This document shows positions 1 through 7,544 of a stretch of DNA of 64,000 bases, piece after piece (position 1 is the first letter of the stretch; each line of letters begins with the position of its first letter). A program made the position numbers and the translations under genes. The stretch comes from Amphritea sp. 1_MG-2023 (GTDB lineage: Bacteria; Pseudomonadota; Gammaproteobacteria; Pseudomonadales; Balneatricaceae), in the NCBI RefSeq assembly GCF_030547545.1, contig NZ_JAUOQE010000001.1, positions 267,154-331,153 on the forward strand. The letters are read 5' to 3'. The notes under the pieces were generated by a model. It was not told the origin of the DNA. It did not search any database and saw only the letters and a list, made by a program, of their open reading frames with translations.

Positions 1-61
1 CCAGCACACACTTACCGTTGGTCGATCGATCATCGGTTAACTCTATCATAAACTTGTGGGC

Positions 62-441
62 TTACAGGCTGTGCAGTAACCAGGTTTGGTAAGGCTGCTT
101 GCTATCCTGACAGGCTTGCAATGATAACGGCCGCATCACATGCACCGGCGAGCCGCCACGTCCTTCTTTCTTTTCTGTGCTGCTAACAGTGACGCACAGC
201 GAAGGCTGAGCCTGAATGACGATCTGACCACTGGCGTTGAGTTCAAAGGATTGTGTTGCTAAGTTTTCGCACTTGGCTAAGTTGACCGCGGCGCCGGCCT
301 GAACGGATCGCACCGTCATACACCTATCAAAGTAAGGCAGCACAAATTCGCCTTGTTGGATCTTGGCTAAATCAAAGCCTTGATCCTCAAGAATACCGCA
401 CAGGCCATCACCGAGCTTTTTATTACCATTTTGATAGGCAT
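62..441 (-). pseudogene. Frameshifted secreted protein with C-terminal ricin-B-like (QxW) domain
   Basis: Two minus-strand reading frames appear to be one broken gene. A start ATG at 441 has a good Shine-Dalgarno (GAGGA, 449-453, 7-nt spacer) and encodes a signal-peptide-like stretch, MPIKMVIKSSVMACAVFL, but stops after 24 codons at 367. The neighbouring frame is open from 451 down to 62. It encodes about 130 residues with Cys pairs and a C-terminal QTW motif typical of ricin-type beta-trefoil lectin repeats (SLCVTV, then QACQDS and YQTWLL). That frame has no ATG upstream of the lectin-like part, only a GTG at 343. A frameshift between about 367 and 440 would join signal peptide and lectin domain. 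It could be a true pseudogene or a sequencing error. The lectin assignment is by motif only. Confidence 0.45.
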
Positions 442-473
442 AATATATTCCTCATTATTCAATGGATTGAATG

Positions 474-1244
474 TTAACTGGCATCACAACGAGCGGTATA
501 GCGGAATAACACGCGATTATCACGCTTCAGATCAGCAGCCCAAATAAACTGCGCAGTAGAGTCTGTAAACTCGACTTTTGGGTTTAAACATTGCTGTTGC
601 GATACCGAACGGTTGCAGCCTAAGCTTGAGCGATCTAAGGGGGATGTCAGCGTGCAGCAGCCTTCATTGGCAGACCAGCTTGGCGGCCGTCCCCAACCCG
701 CTTCTGCGGCGCTGTAAACGGTGGCATGCGGCCACTGGGCATCATTAAACCCTGACTGAGTCCAGCCTTCGGGGATGCCTCGGTCTTCTACCACACACTG
801 TTCGAGGTCATCGCTCGAACAACCAGCGGCTAAGCTGGCCTCGGTGGGGCCAAAAGTGGCGGTATACACCTTCCAGTCAGCCGAGCTAACCGTGCCTAGA
901 GCATCATCGAATTCGGCGATGAGGGCGCCATCACCGAGTTGCGGTTTTCTAGACTCGATGTATTCATATCCGGACGTGGAAGCATAATCTTCACATTGAA
1001 TCGCATAGTCGATGTTGCTGTTGCCATCCCATTCAAAGGCGACTTTAACGGCTTGGTGAGGCGTGAAATCGATAGGGTCGGTTGCCACCTCCTCGCCATT
1101 GACCCATAGCGTAAATTTATTGTCGCAATACACGGTGCCGACGACTTGTTGAGGCGAGCCAGGACAACTATTGGCGCTGATGACCGAGCTGAACAGCAGC
1201 AGTGCAAAACCGCTCGCGGCAGGCAACAATACATTTTTATACAT
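474..1244 (-). CDS. Secreted cysteine-rich protein of unknown function
   Basis: 256 residues with a clear signal peptide (hydrophobic core 6-22, likely cleavage after SANS or VISA near residue 24). A good AGGAAAGAG precedes the ATG at 1244. The mature part has ten cysteines, including a CC pair, which suggests disulfides and extracellular export. It contains WVNGEEV and GWGRPPSW segments like those of beta-sandwich, carbohydrate-binding-like domains. I do not recognise a catalytic motif. It lies just upstream, on the same strand, of the broken ricin-like gene, so the two may once have formed a small operon of secreted, perhaps sugar-binding, proteins. Function is not assigned. Confidence 0.75.
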   Translation of the reverse strand: MYKNVLLPAASGFALLLFSSVISANSCPGSPQQVVGTVYCDNKFTLWVNGEEVATDPIDFTPHQAVKVAFEWDGNSNIDYAIQCEDYASTSGYEYIESRKPQLGDGALIAEFDDALGTVSSADWKVYTATFGPTEASLAAGCSSDDLEQCVVEDRGIPEGWTQSGFNDAQWPHATVYSAAEAGWGRPPSWSANEGCCTLTSPLDRSSLGCNRSVSQQQCLNPKVEFTDSTAQFIWAADLKRDNRVLFRYTARCDAS

Positions 1245-1370
1245 GTTCTCTTTCCTATGAATGCTGACATAATCTTATATCATCAATCTTACGAGGTATA
1301 ACGGCACTTATATAGCTATGAATCAGTAGTTTAAGTACACCTTGAGCTGTCTAGAAAAGCCGTCGGTTGG

Positions 1371-1402
1371 CCCAAGCTCACCTTAGTTAAGGTAAGCTTG
1401 GG
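1371..1402. repeat. Inverted repeat, 15-bp arms with one mismatch
   Basis: CCCAAGCT-C-ACCTTA is followed almost immediately by its complement TAAGGT-A-AGCTTGGG. There is one mismatched pair and practically no loop. No T-tract follows on either strand, so this is not a convincing intrinsic terminator. It could be a transcript-end hairpin for a decayed gene or a protein-binding dyad. Confidence 0.6.
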
Positions 1403-1406
1403 CGGT

Positions 1407-1769
1407 TTAGCAAGGAAATTTAAGAGGGGGCAGTGTAAAAACTAGAGGAGATATTGACGGGTCAAGTTTGATAACCGAGGGGTACTGTTTTAACAACTCA
1501 TGATCAAGGACGATCAATGGCCCGTTGCCTCGCTTCTTTTCAGGTTTTTGATAGCAATGATTTACTGCCGATAGGGGCTGCCGTTAATCAAGGCTTGGCT
1601 TTAGCTTTAAGTAACAGATTGAGTTATTGTCAGGTCGGCGTGTGACGGCGGTGAAACGAGGGTCAAGGGCTAAAAATGAAGCTTTATAGTTTTTACATTG
1701 ACTCCAGATAGGTAGACTCGAAACAGGTACAAGTGCAAATAGGTAAGCTATGTCTGAAATCGAACCCAC
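1407..1769 (-). pseudogene. Possible secreted-protein pseudogene with one in-frame stop
   Basis: A minus-strand frame runs from 1769 to 1407, broken only by a TAA at 1584-1586. The first half begins with a hydrophobic stretch (IAYLFALVPVSSLPIWSQ) and then CKNYKASF. The second half continues in frame for 58 codons (for example GPLIVLDHELLKQYPSV). The start overlaps the divergent YdeI-like gene. No family is recognised. A 120-codon frame with a single stop in an otherwise empty 500-bp gap is suggestive but not proof of a decayed gene. Confidence 0.25.
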
Positions 1770-2340
1770 ATTCTTCCCATCACAGGGTGACTTCCACGCA
1801 TGGCTCGAACAGTACCATGCTTCGGCAAGCCACCTCTGGGTAGGTTACTACAAGAAAGCGACCGACAAGCCATCCGTTATCTGGGAAGAAACCGTCGAAG
1901 AAGCGCTGTGCTTCGGTTGGATTGACGGCATTCGAAAGTCTCTGGGTGAAGAGAGTTACGTCATTCGCTTCTCGCCAAGGAAGCCGAGCAGCGTCTGGAG
2001 TCAGCGAAATATCGACTTGGTTGAGCGGCTCATAGCAGATGGCCGCATGAAGCCCGAGGGCTTGGCGGCTTTCGCTTTTAAGGATAGTCACCCAGACAGT
2101 GGTTATGCTACGTCTGACTCGTCAGGTGAGTTGACCGAGACGATGGTGGCCCGATTTAAGGAAATGACTGAAGCCTGGGATTTCTTCCTACAACAGCCGC
2201 CGGGCTACCGTAAACAGGCGGCGCGCTGGGTGACGAGCGCTAAACGTGATGACACCAGAGAGCGACGGTTGGCGACGCTGATTGACGATTCATTGCACGG
2301 TTTACGCATCAAGCAACTTCGTAAGGCGGGTGCGTCTTAG
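1750..2340 (+). CDS. YdeI/OmpD-associated family protein
   Basis: 196 residues. The sequence begins with the family pattern (FFPSQGDFHAWLEQYH...LWVGYYKK), then EEALCFGWIDGI and RFSPRKPSSVWSQRN, and ends in a basic helical segment with PPGYRKQAARWV and the usual AKRDDTRERRL. These are hallmarks of the YdeI/OmpD-associated family. Members have been linked to antimicrobial peptide tolerance in enterics and to YdeI-type bacteriocin protection, but the biochemical role is unknown. The protein is cytosolic, with no signal peptide. It is a stand-alone gene. Confidence 0.85.
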   Translation: MSEIEPTFFPSQGDFHAWLEQYHASASHLWVGYYKKATDKPSVIWEETVEEALCFGWIDGIRKSLGEESYVIRFSPRKPSSVWSQRNIDLVERLIADGRMKPEGLAAFAFKDSHPDSGYATSDSSGELTETMVARFKEMTEAWDFFLQQPPGYRKQAARWVTSAKRDDTRERRLATLIDDSLHGLRIKQLRKAGAS

Positions 2341-2398
2341 GCAAATATGATACAAAGCGCTTAAATTAGCGTTACTATTTCTCGGGGAGATTTAACTT

Positions 2399-2803
2399 AT
2401 GCAAAGCAATAACAGCCACAGTATCGTCATCGGCTATATTCTGTGGATTTTTGGTTTTATGGGGGCTCATCGTTTCTACTATGGACGGCCTATTTCTGGG
2501 ATCATTTGGCTGTTCACACTAGGGTTTTTCTTGATTGGCTGGATTATTGATTTATTTCTTATCCCAGGCATGGATCGAAGTGCGGACCGCCGTTATCTCA
2601 ATGGCCCCATTAACTACAATCTCGCTTGGATTCTGCTGACCTTCCTTGGTGTGTTTGGTATACACCGGTTCTATCTAGGAAAATGGATCAGTGGGATTAT
2701 TTATCTTCTGACGCTTGGTCTTTTCGGTTTAGGGGTTATTTACGATTGGTGCACCTTGAACGATCAGATAGATGATCTGCATCGTCAAGCGGGCAGAATT
2801 TAG
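2399..2803 (+). CDS. TM2 domain protein with two TM2 modules
   Basis: 134 residues made of two similar halves. Each has the TM2 signature: an aromatic glycine turn followed by HRFYxGxxxSGIIxLxTLG, then a second hydrophobic helix ending in D (IIDLFLIP and VIYDWCTLN). This predicts four membrane helices in the inner membrane. TM2 proteins are widespread and of poorly known function. The start is supported by GGGGAG 6-8 nt upstream of the ATG (CTCGGGGAGATTTAACTTATG). The internal duplication is visible in the sequence: GAHRFYYGRPISGIIWL versus GIHRFYLGKWISGIIYL. Confidence 0.88.
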   Translation: MQSNNSHSIVIGYILWIFGFMGAHRFYYGRPISGIIWLFTLGFFLIGWIIDLFLIPGMDRSADRRYLNGPINYNLAWILLTFLGVFGIHRFYLGKWISGIIYLLTLGLFGLGVIYDWCTLNDQIDDLHRQAGRI

Positions 2804-2926
2804 ATTAGCAATAATCGGCAAGAGGTACCCAGAGGGTATGCTAGCGTGCCTCGCTACAATGGATTTAGCGAATGAGCTGCGGGGGGTTGAGTCAAGAGTG
2901 ATATGGTACCTCGTCGAGCAATGAGC

Positions 2927-2942
2927 CTTATTCGCACCTTCC
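2927..2942. repeat. Solitary IS5-type terminal inverted repeat, flanked by CTAA
   Basis: CTTATTCGCACCTTCC matches the terminal repeat of IS5 as I remember it and is followed at once by CTAA, fitting the YTAR target preference of IS5. It is the exact reverse complement of the 16-bp element at 63884-63899. No partner repeat or transposase is visible in the 214-bp gap, so this is an element end left after deletion. Confidence 0.65.
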
Positions 2943-3017
2943 CTAACATAAAGTGAGCTAACATAAGATTACGTAACATTAAGCTGAAGCAACACCAGGT
3001 GGAGTAAGCTAGTTAAG

Positions 3018-3509
3018 ATGAATATATTCATACTCGATGAAAACATCCAAACCTGTGCTCAATATCATTGCGATCAGCACGTTGTAAAGATGATTCTAGA
3101 AAGTGTGCAGATGCTATGCACAGCCTTAAATAAAAAAGGCTTTACCACGCCGTACAAGTCTACCCATGTGAAACATCCTTGTGTGCTCTGGGTGGAAGAA
3201 TCATTTGAAAATTTTTTGTGGCTACAAAACCTTGCCATCGAATTGAATACCGAATATCGATTCAGGTTTGCAAAGGATTCCGATCATAAATCAATGCTTG
3301 TCCTAAACGAAATTTCGAACTACAACTATGATAATCGAGGCTTAACCGAATTTGCTCAAGCGATGCCGCATCATTACAAAGTGTCGGGGGATGCGGTTAA
3401 AGCCTATCGGCAGTTTTACTTGGGCGAAAAGATGGGGTTTGCAAAGTGGACCAAAAGAAGCCTTCCCGAGTGGGTAGATGAGCATTTTAAGTTAACCACA
3501 TCTACCTAA
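3018..3509 (+). CDS. Conserved hypothetical protein, family shared with phages
   Basis: 163 residues. The start MNIFILDENIQTCAQYHCDQ, the segments HVVKMILESVQMLCTA, YKSTHVKHPCVLWV and FAQAMPHHYK, and the C-terminal YRQFYLGEKMGFAKWTKR are the conserved blocks of a family I know from many phage and bacterial genomes. Its activity is not established. Invariant-looking Asp, Cys, His and Lys residues suggest an enzyme (D7, C12, C18, D19, H21, K24). There is no signal peptide. It sits next to an IS5-type end, in a region that looks acquired. Function is not assigned. Confidence 0.75.
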   Translation: MNIFILDENIQTCAQYHCDQHVVKMILESVQMLCTALNKKGFTTPYKSTHVKHPCVLWVEESFENFLWLQNLAIELNTEYRFRFAKDSDHKSMLVLNEISNYNYDNRGLTEFAQAMPHHYKVSGDAVKAYRQFYLGEKMGFAKWTKRSLPEWVDEHFKLTTST

Positions 3510-3595
3510 ACCGTATGCCGTCAAAGGCGGCTGAGCCACGCCGATAATGCGAGCATTTAGCTTGCCATATTGACGCTAACTGTGAGGCAAGAATA

Positions 3596-3994
3596 ATGAG
3601 CGATGATGCATGGGCATTTTTCACTGAGACTGTTACTGCCCCTACGTTTATAACCGGTATTGTCTGCTTGTTACTGGTGCTTGCCGGGTTATCGGTTATC
3701 AAAAACATGAAGCGTGGTAGTCCGTTAGAACCCTATATTTTACAAATACTTGGATTGCTCTTCATTGTGCCTGTCGTGGCGTTATTAGCGATAGTTTTAG
3801 AACTGGAAAGTGAAGCCATCACCGGTATTTTGGGTACGATCGTCGGCTATATTTTCGGCACCTCATCGAGTCAGCAAAAGGCAAGCATTGAGCAGCAAAG
3901 TTCGCCTACCGTGGCAGAGGAGGTCGAAGGCGCTGCGGATAATACAAATATTGTGCAACAGCAACCTATCAAGCCAAAGCCGCCGAAGCCATAA
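3596..3994 (+). CDS. Small two-helix membrane protein of unknown function
   Basis: 132 residues. Two hydrophobic helices lie at about 17-34 (TGIVCLLLVLAGLSVI) and 48-70 (ILQILGLLFIVPVVALLAIV). A third short GILGTIVGYIFGTSS segment follows, then a Gln/Ser- and Pro-rich hydrophilic tail ending in KPKPPKP. The layout resembles small phage or mobile-element membrane proteins, but no family is recognised. It starts 86 bp after the preceding gene on the same strand. Confidence 0.65.
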   Translation: MSDDAWAFFTETVTAPTFITGIVCLLLVLAGLSVIKNMKRGSPLEPYILQILGLLFIVPVVALLAIVLELESEAITGILGTIVGYIFGTSSSQQKASIEQQSSPTVAEEVEGAADNTNIVQQQPIKPKPPKP

Positions 3995-4145
3995 ACTGAG
4001 TGGCTGATGGGGGGTTATGGTATTTGCGTTAGGATTTTTGGTATAGGCGCTTCTGTTGGGTATTTCGGGTCAGTTTCATAACGCTAGGAGGATTACTGAC
4101 GATGATGATCGACTGCCGCTTGATGGTGTTAGCTTGCATCCATAG

Positions 4146-4162
4146 TTGGAAAGAAAAACGCT
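4146..4162 (+). promoter_or_regulatory. Candidate sigma-54 (-24/-12) promoter for the urea cluster
   Basis: GG at 4148-4149 and GC at 4160-4161 are separated by exactly 10 nt, the sigma-54 spacing. The surrounding bases match the TGGCAC/TTGC consensus only partly. Urea transport genes are commonly NtrC/sigma-54 dependent, which makes the site reasonable. It lies about 300 bp upstream of urtA, so the leader would be long. This is tentative. Confidence 0.2.
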
Positions 4163-4302
4163 AGCAAATGATTGCATTCTCGCGTATTAAACTCCGTTAT
4201 GCATCAAATGCTGCTATCCGCACGATAGAAAATATCAGAGATTCCTCTGTGAAAACCAAGCGTTATTAAAGTTTTTCACTCAAAGCCTCGTTATTCTCCG
4301 CC

Positions 4303-4340
4303 ACGCACCCCTATACGTCATTTGACGTATAGGGGTGCGT
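4303..4340. repeat. Perfect palindrome with 18-bp arms upstream of urtA
   Basis: The arm ACGCACCCCTATACGTCA (4303-4320) is repeated as its exact complement at 4323-4340, with only TT between. No T-tract follows. It sits about 120 bp upstream of the urtA start, at the head of the urea uptake and urease cluster. It could be an operator, a cruciform or mRNA-leader hairpin, or a terminator insulating the cluster. The role is not known. Confidence 0.85.
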
Positions 4341-4462
4341 CAATCACCCCATACCGCAGCGCAACACAATTCCTAATAATGATTGAGTGACTTTTATCAA
4401 TGACCGGGACTTTAGTTCCACCCGGAAAAAATTGACGTTTAACCTCAATAAGGGAAGTGGAT

Positions 4463-5749
4463 ATGAAGATCAAACATCTGGTTACGGGTATCGCTCTATC
4501 AATGGGCGCAACGGTATTTAGTGTCAGCGCGATGGCGGCTGATACGATTAAAGTGGGTGTCTTGCACTCGCTGTCCGGCACCATGGCGATCAGTGAAACG
4601 ACGCTGAAAGACACGGTTCTGATGATGGTTGAAGAACAGAATAAAAAAGGCGGCTTGTTAGGCAAGCAACTTGAAGCCGTGGTGGTTGACCCCGCATCAA
4701 ACTGGCCGCTATTTGCCGAGAAAGGCCGCGAGCTGCTAACGCAAGAAAACGTAGATGTTATTTTCGGTAGCTGGACATCGGTATCGCGTAAATCGGTATT
4801 GCCGGTATTAGAAGAACTCAACGGTTTGATGTTCTACCCAGTGCAGTATGAAGGTGAAGAGTCGTCTAAAAACGTTTTCTACACCGGTGCTGCGCCTAAT
4901 CAGCAGGCCATTCCTGCGGTTAATTACCTCAAAGATGAGCTTGGAGTTGAGCGTTGGGTACTGGCGGGAACGGATTATGTTTATCCACGTACCACCAACA
5001 AAATTCTCGAAGCCTATCTGAAAGCCAATGGTGTGGCTGCAGAAGATATCATGATCAACTACACGCCGTTTGGTCATTCTGATTGGCAGTCCATCGTCTC
5101 CGATGTTAAGAAGTTCGGTAGCGAAGGCAAGAAAACCGCGGTTGTTTCAACCATTAACGGTGACGCTAACATTCCTTTTTATAAAGAGTTGGGTAACCAA
5201 GGTATCTCTGCAGAAGATATCCCCGTGGTCGCTTTCTCGGTGGGTGAGGAAGAGTTATCCGGTTTAGATACTAAGCCGCTGGTGGGTCATCTAGCCGCAT
5301 GGAACTACTTCCAGAGTGTCGAGAGCGACGCCAATGCTGACTTCATTGCTAAGTGGAAAACCTTTACCGGCAATCCGGATCGTGTCACCAACGACCCGAT
5401 GGAAGCGACCTATATCGGCTTCAAGATGTGGACTCAAGCGGTAGAGAAAGCCGGCAGCACCGACGTTGATGCGGTTGAACAAGCGATGATTGGTCAGGAA
5501 ACCGAAAATCTGACCGGTGGTATGGCATATATGAACAAAAATCATCACCTGAGCAAGCCGGTACTGATTGGTGAGATTCAGGAAGATGGTCAGTTGGAAG
5601 TGGTTTGGGAAACGGAAGGTTTAGTGGCCGGAGATGCTTGGTCTGACTTCCTGCCGGGTTCTAAAGATCTGATGGCTGATTGGACCGCACCGATCTCTTG
5701 CGGTAACTACAATGTTGTCACTAAGACCTGTTCTGGTCAGACCTATTGA
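4463..5749 (+). CDS. urtA: Urea ABC transporter, periplasmic urea-binding protein UrtA
   Basis: Periplasmic receptor that delivers urea (or short amides) to the UrtBC permease. 428 residues from ATG 4463, chosen over an in-frame GTG at 4457 because AGGGAAG lies 5 nt upstream. The signal peptide ends near residue 26 (VSAMA-ADT). The mature protein has the branched-chain-amino-acid-receptor fold pattern (VGVLHSLSGTMAISE near 31-45), the UrtA-specific FGSWTSVSRKSVLPV, and FYPVQYEGEE. It is first gene of urtABCDE. The 187-bp gap and hairpins before urtB suggest that urtA is made in excess of the permease, as is usual for binding proteins. Confidence 0.96.
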   Translation: MKIKHLVTGIALSMGATVFSVSAMAADTIKVGVLHSLSGTMAISETTLKDTVLMMVEEQNKKGGLLGKQLEAVVVDPASNWPLFAEKGRELLTQENVDVIFGSWTSVSRKSVLPVLEELNGLMFYPVQYEGEESSKNVFYTGAAPNQQAIPAVNYLKDELGVERWVLAGTDYVYPRTTNKILEAYLKANGVAAEDIMINYTPFGHSDWQSIVSDVKKFGSEGKKTAVVSTINGDANIPFYKELGNQGISAEDIPVVAFSVGEEELSGLDTKPLVGHLAAWNYFQSVESDANADFIAKWKTFTGNPDRVTNDPMEATYIGFKMWTQAVEKAGSTDVDAVEQAMIGQETENLTGGMAYMNKNHHLSKPVLIGEIQEDGQLEVVWETEGLVAGDAWSDFLPGSKDLMADWTAPISCGNYNVVTKTCSGQTY

Positions 5750-5812
5750 TGACATGGGGCTTTGCCTCTTGTTGAAAGGTCAACTTGCCTGAGTTCTTCA
5801 GGTTGTAAAACG

Positions 5813-5833
5813 CAGGCTTCCATGGGAAGCCTG
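5813..5833. repeat. Hairpin between urtA and urtB
   Basis: CAGGCTTCC and its complement GGAAGCCTG flank a 3-nt ATG loop, 64 bp after the urtA stop. There is no T-tract, so it is more likely an mRNA-stabilising or attenuating stem than a full terminator. Confidence 0.6.
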
Positions 5834-5849
5834 TATGCCAACTAGACAG

Positions 5850-5910
5850 CTGAGCGGTTTAAATCCAACGTTTTAACCGATGCTGTTAATAGATAGTTTA
5901 AACCGCTCAG
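5850..5910. repeat. Perfect 14-bp inverted repeat before urtB
   Basis: CTGAGCGGTTTAAA (5850-5863) is exactly complementary to TTTAAACCGCTCAG (5897-5910), with 33 nt between. It ends 11 nt before the urtB Shine-Dalgarno, so it could form a leader stem or an operator pair. Confidence 0.65.
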
Positions 5911-5936
5911 TTGCCTTATCCGGACGGAGAATACCT

Positions 5937-7544
5937 GTGAGATATCTAAATGCGATCTGCACCTGCCTGCTCGGTTTGCTGATCAGCACCAGTGTCTTGG
6001 CCGAGTCGCCTTCGGCGACGCAAGCGCCTTTATTGCTGCAACTGACCAGCGTTAAGCTAAACCAGGCACTGCCGGTTTTACAGCAGCTTGAAGCCAGTGA
6101 AGGGGCCGATATGCTAGCCCTGTTTAAAACGATGCAGCGCGGCAATCTGTATTATGAAAAAGCGACCAAACGATTAATTGCGGTGCGCAAAGTACAGGGT
6201 GAACGTCATTATTCTGATCTGTTTTCCGGCGAAGAGCTAAGCGCTTTGAGCAGTAAGCAGGTCAAAAAAATCCGCGTGAATAATAAGCTACGAGGTTACC
6301 TCGGAGAGGCGATTGCTCGGATTCAGTTACATCATGCCGACTCTGAGGTGCGCGCGGCAGCGGTTCGCTCACTACTGGCTGATCTGGATCAGCCGACTAT
6401 CGAGTTGATTCGTGAGGTGCGCCTGAATGAATCGAGCCGATCGGTACAAGCGGTGATGGATGTTGCGTTGGCGCTGCATCGTGTCATGCATTCACAGGAG
6501 GCCACCGAGCGGCTGCAAGCGGTTAAGACGTTACAGGGCAGTCTAGAGCCGGAAGTGCGCAATCAGTTGACTCAATTAGCCGCGCAGGATGAATCACAAA
6601 GTGTCCGCAAAGCGGCGCAAAAAGGGCTGGATAAGATCGCTCAGCAGGCGGAGATGTATAGCTTTGTTAATCAGCTGTTTTTTGGTTTGAGTCTGGGATC
6701 GGTGCTGTTATTGGCGGCGATTGGCTTGGCGATTACCTTCGGTGTGATGGGGGTGATTAACATGGCGCATGGCGAGATGATTATGCTCGGCGCTTATACC
6801 ACCTATGTGGTGCAACTGTGGTTACCGAATATGATCGAATATTCGCTATGGATCGCCGTACCGCTGGCCTTTATGGTGTCGGGGTTGGCGGGTGTGTTGA
6901 TCGAGCGTTTGGTGATTCGTCATCTGCATGGTCGCCCCTTAGAAACGCTGTTGGCCACCTTTGGTATCAGTCTTATTTTGCAGCAGTTGGTGCGGAGTGT
7001 CTTCTCGCCACTCAACCGACAGGTGGCAACGCCGGATTGGATGAGTGGTTCTATTGAGATCAATCCACTGCTGAGTTTAACCTTGAATCGTCTCTATATC
7101 GTGGCCTTTGCACTGTTGGTGTTTATGTTATTGCTGCTGGTATTGAAGAAAACCTCGCTGGGTTTGAATGTGCGAGCGGTATCGCAGAATCGTGATATGG
7201 CTAAAGCGATGGGTATTCGCACCGATCGCGTGGATGCGCTGACCTTCGGTTTAGGATCGGGTATCGCGGGAATCGCCGGTGTGGCCTTGAGTCAGTTAAC
7301 CAATGTGGGACCGAACCTCGGACAAGCTTATATTATCGATTCCTTTATGGTGGTGGTGTTTGGTGGCGTGGGTAATCTTTGGGGCACATTAGTCGCAGCC
7401 TTTACCTTGGGGATTGCCAACAAGTTTCTTGAACCGGTCACGGGGGCCGTATTGGCCAGTATTCTGGTGCTGGTATTCATTATTCTGTTTATTCAGAAAC
7501 GTCCTAAAGGGTTGTTTCCTCAGAAAGGGAGGGCTGCAGAATGA
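5937..7544 (+). CDS. urtB: Urea ABC transporter permease UrtB
   Basis: One of two inner-membrane permease subunits for urea. The start is taken as GTG 5937 rather than an upstream ATG at 5880. It has CGGACGGAGA just upstream and gives a clean signal peptide (ICTCLLGLLISTSVLA), while the longer form would bury it. 535 residues. The N-terminal 220 or so are a helical, HEAT-like periplasmic domain seen in UrtB proteins. The LivH-type permease follows from about 235 (SFVNQLFFGLSLGSVLLL), with GVMGVINMAHGEMIMLGAY and the EAA-like AMGIRTDRVDALTFGLGSG loop. It overlaps urtC by 4 nt. Confidence 0.95.
   Translation: MRYLNAICTCLLGLLISTSVLAESPSATQAPLLLQLTSVKLNQALPVLQQLEASEGADMLALFKTMQRGNLYYEKATKRLIAVRKVQGERHYSDLFSGEELSALSSKQVKKIRVNNKLRGYLGEAIARIQLHHADSEVRAAAVRSLLADLDQPTIELIREVRLNESSRSVQAVMDVALALHRVMHSQEATERLQAVKTLQGSLEPEVRNQLTQLAAQDESQSVRKAAQKGLDKIAQQAEMYSFVNQLFFGLSLGSVLLLAAIGLAITFGVMGVINMAHGEMIMLGAYTTYVVQLWLPNMIEYSLWIAVPLAFMVSGLAGVLIERLVIRHLHGRPLETLLATFGISLILQQLVRSVFSPLNRQVATPDWMSGSIEINPLLSLTLNRLYIVAFALLVFMLLLLVLKKTSLGLNVRAVSQNRDMAKAMGIRTDRVDALTFGLGSGIAGIAGVALSQLTNVGPNLGQAYIIDSFMVVVFGGVGNLWGTLVAAFTLGIANKFLEPVTGAVLASILVLVFIILFIQKRPKGLFPQKGRAAE

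Noticed and set aside
4318..4821. 167-residue minus-strand ORF overlapping urtA and the palindrome
   Set aside because: Antisense shadow of urtA; Ser/Thr-rich composition with no family pattern and no ribosome site.
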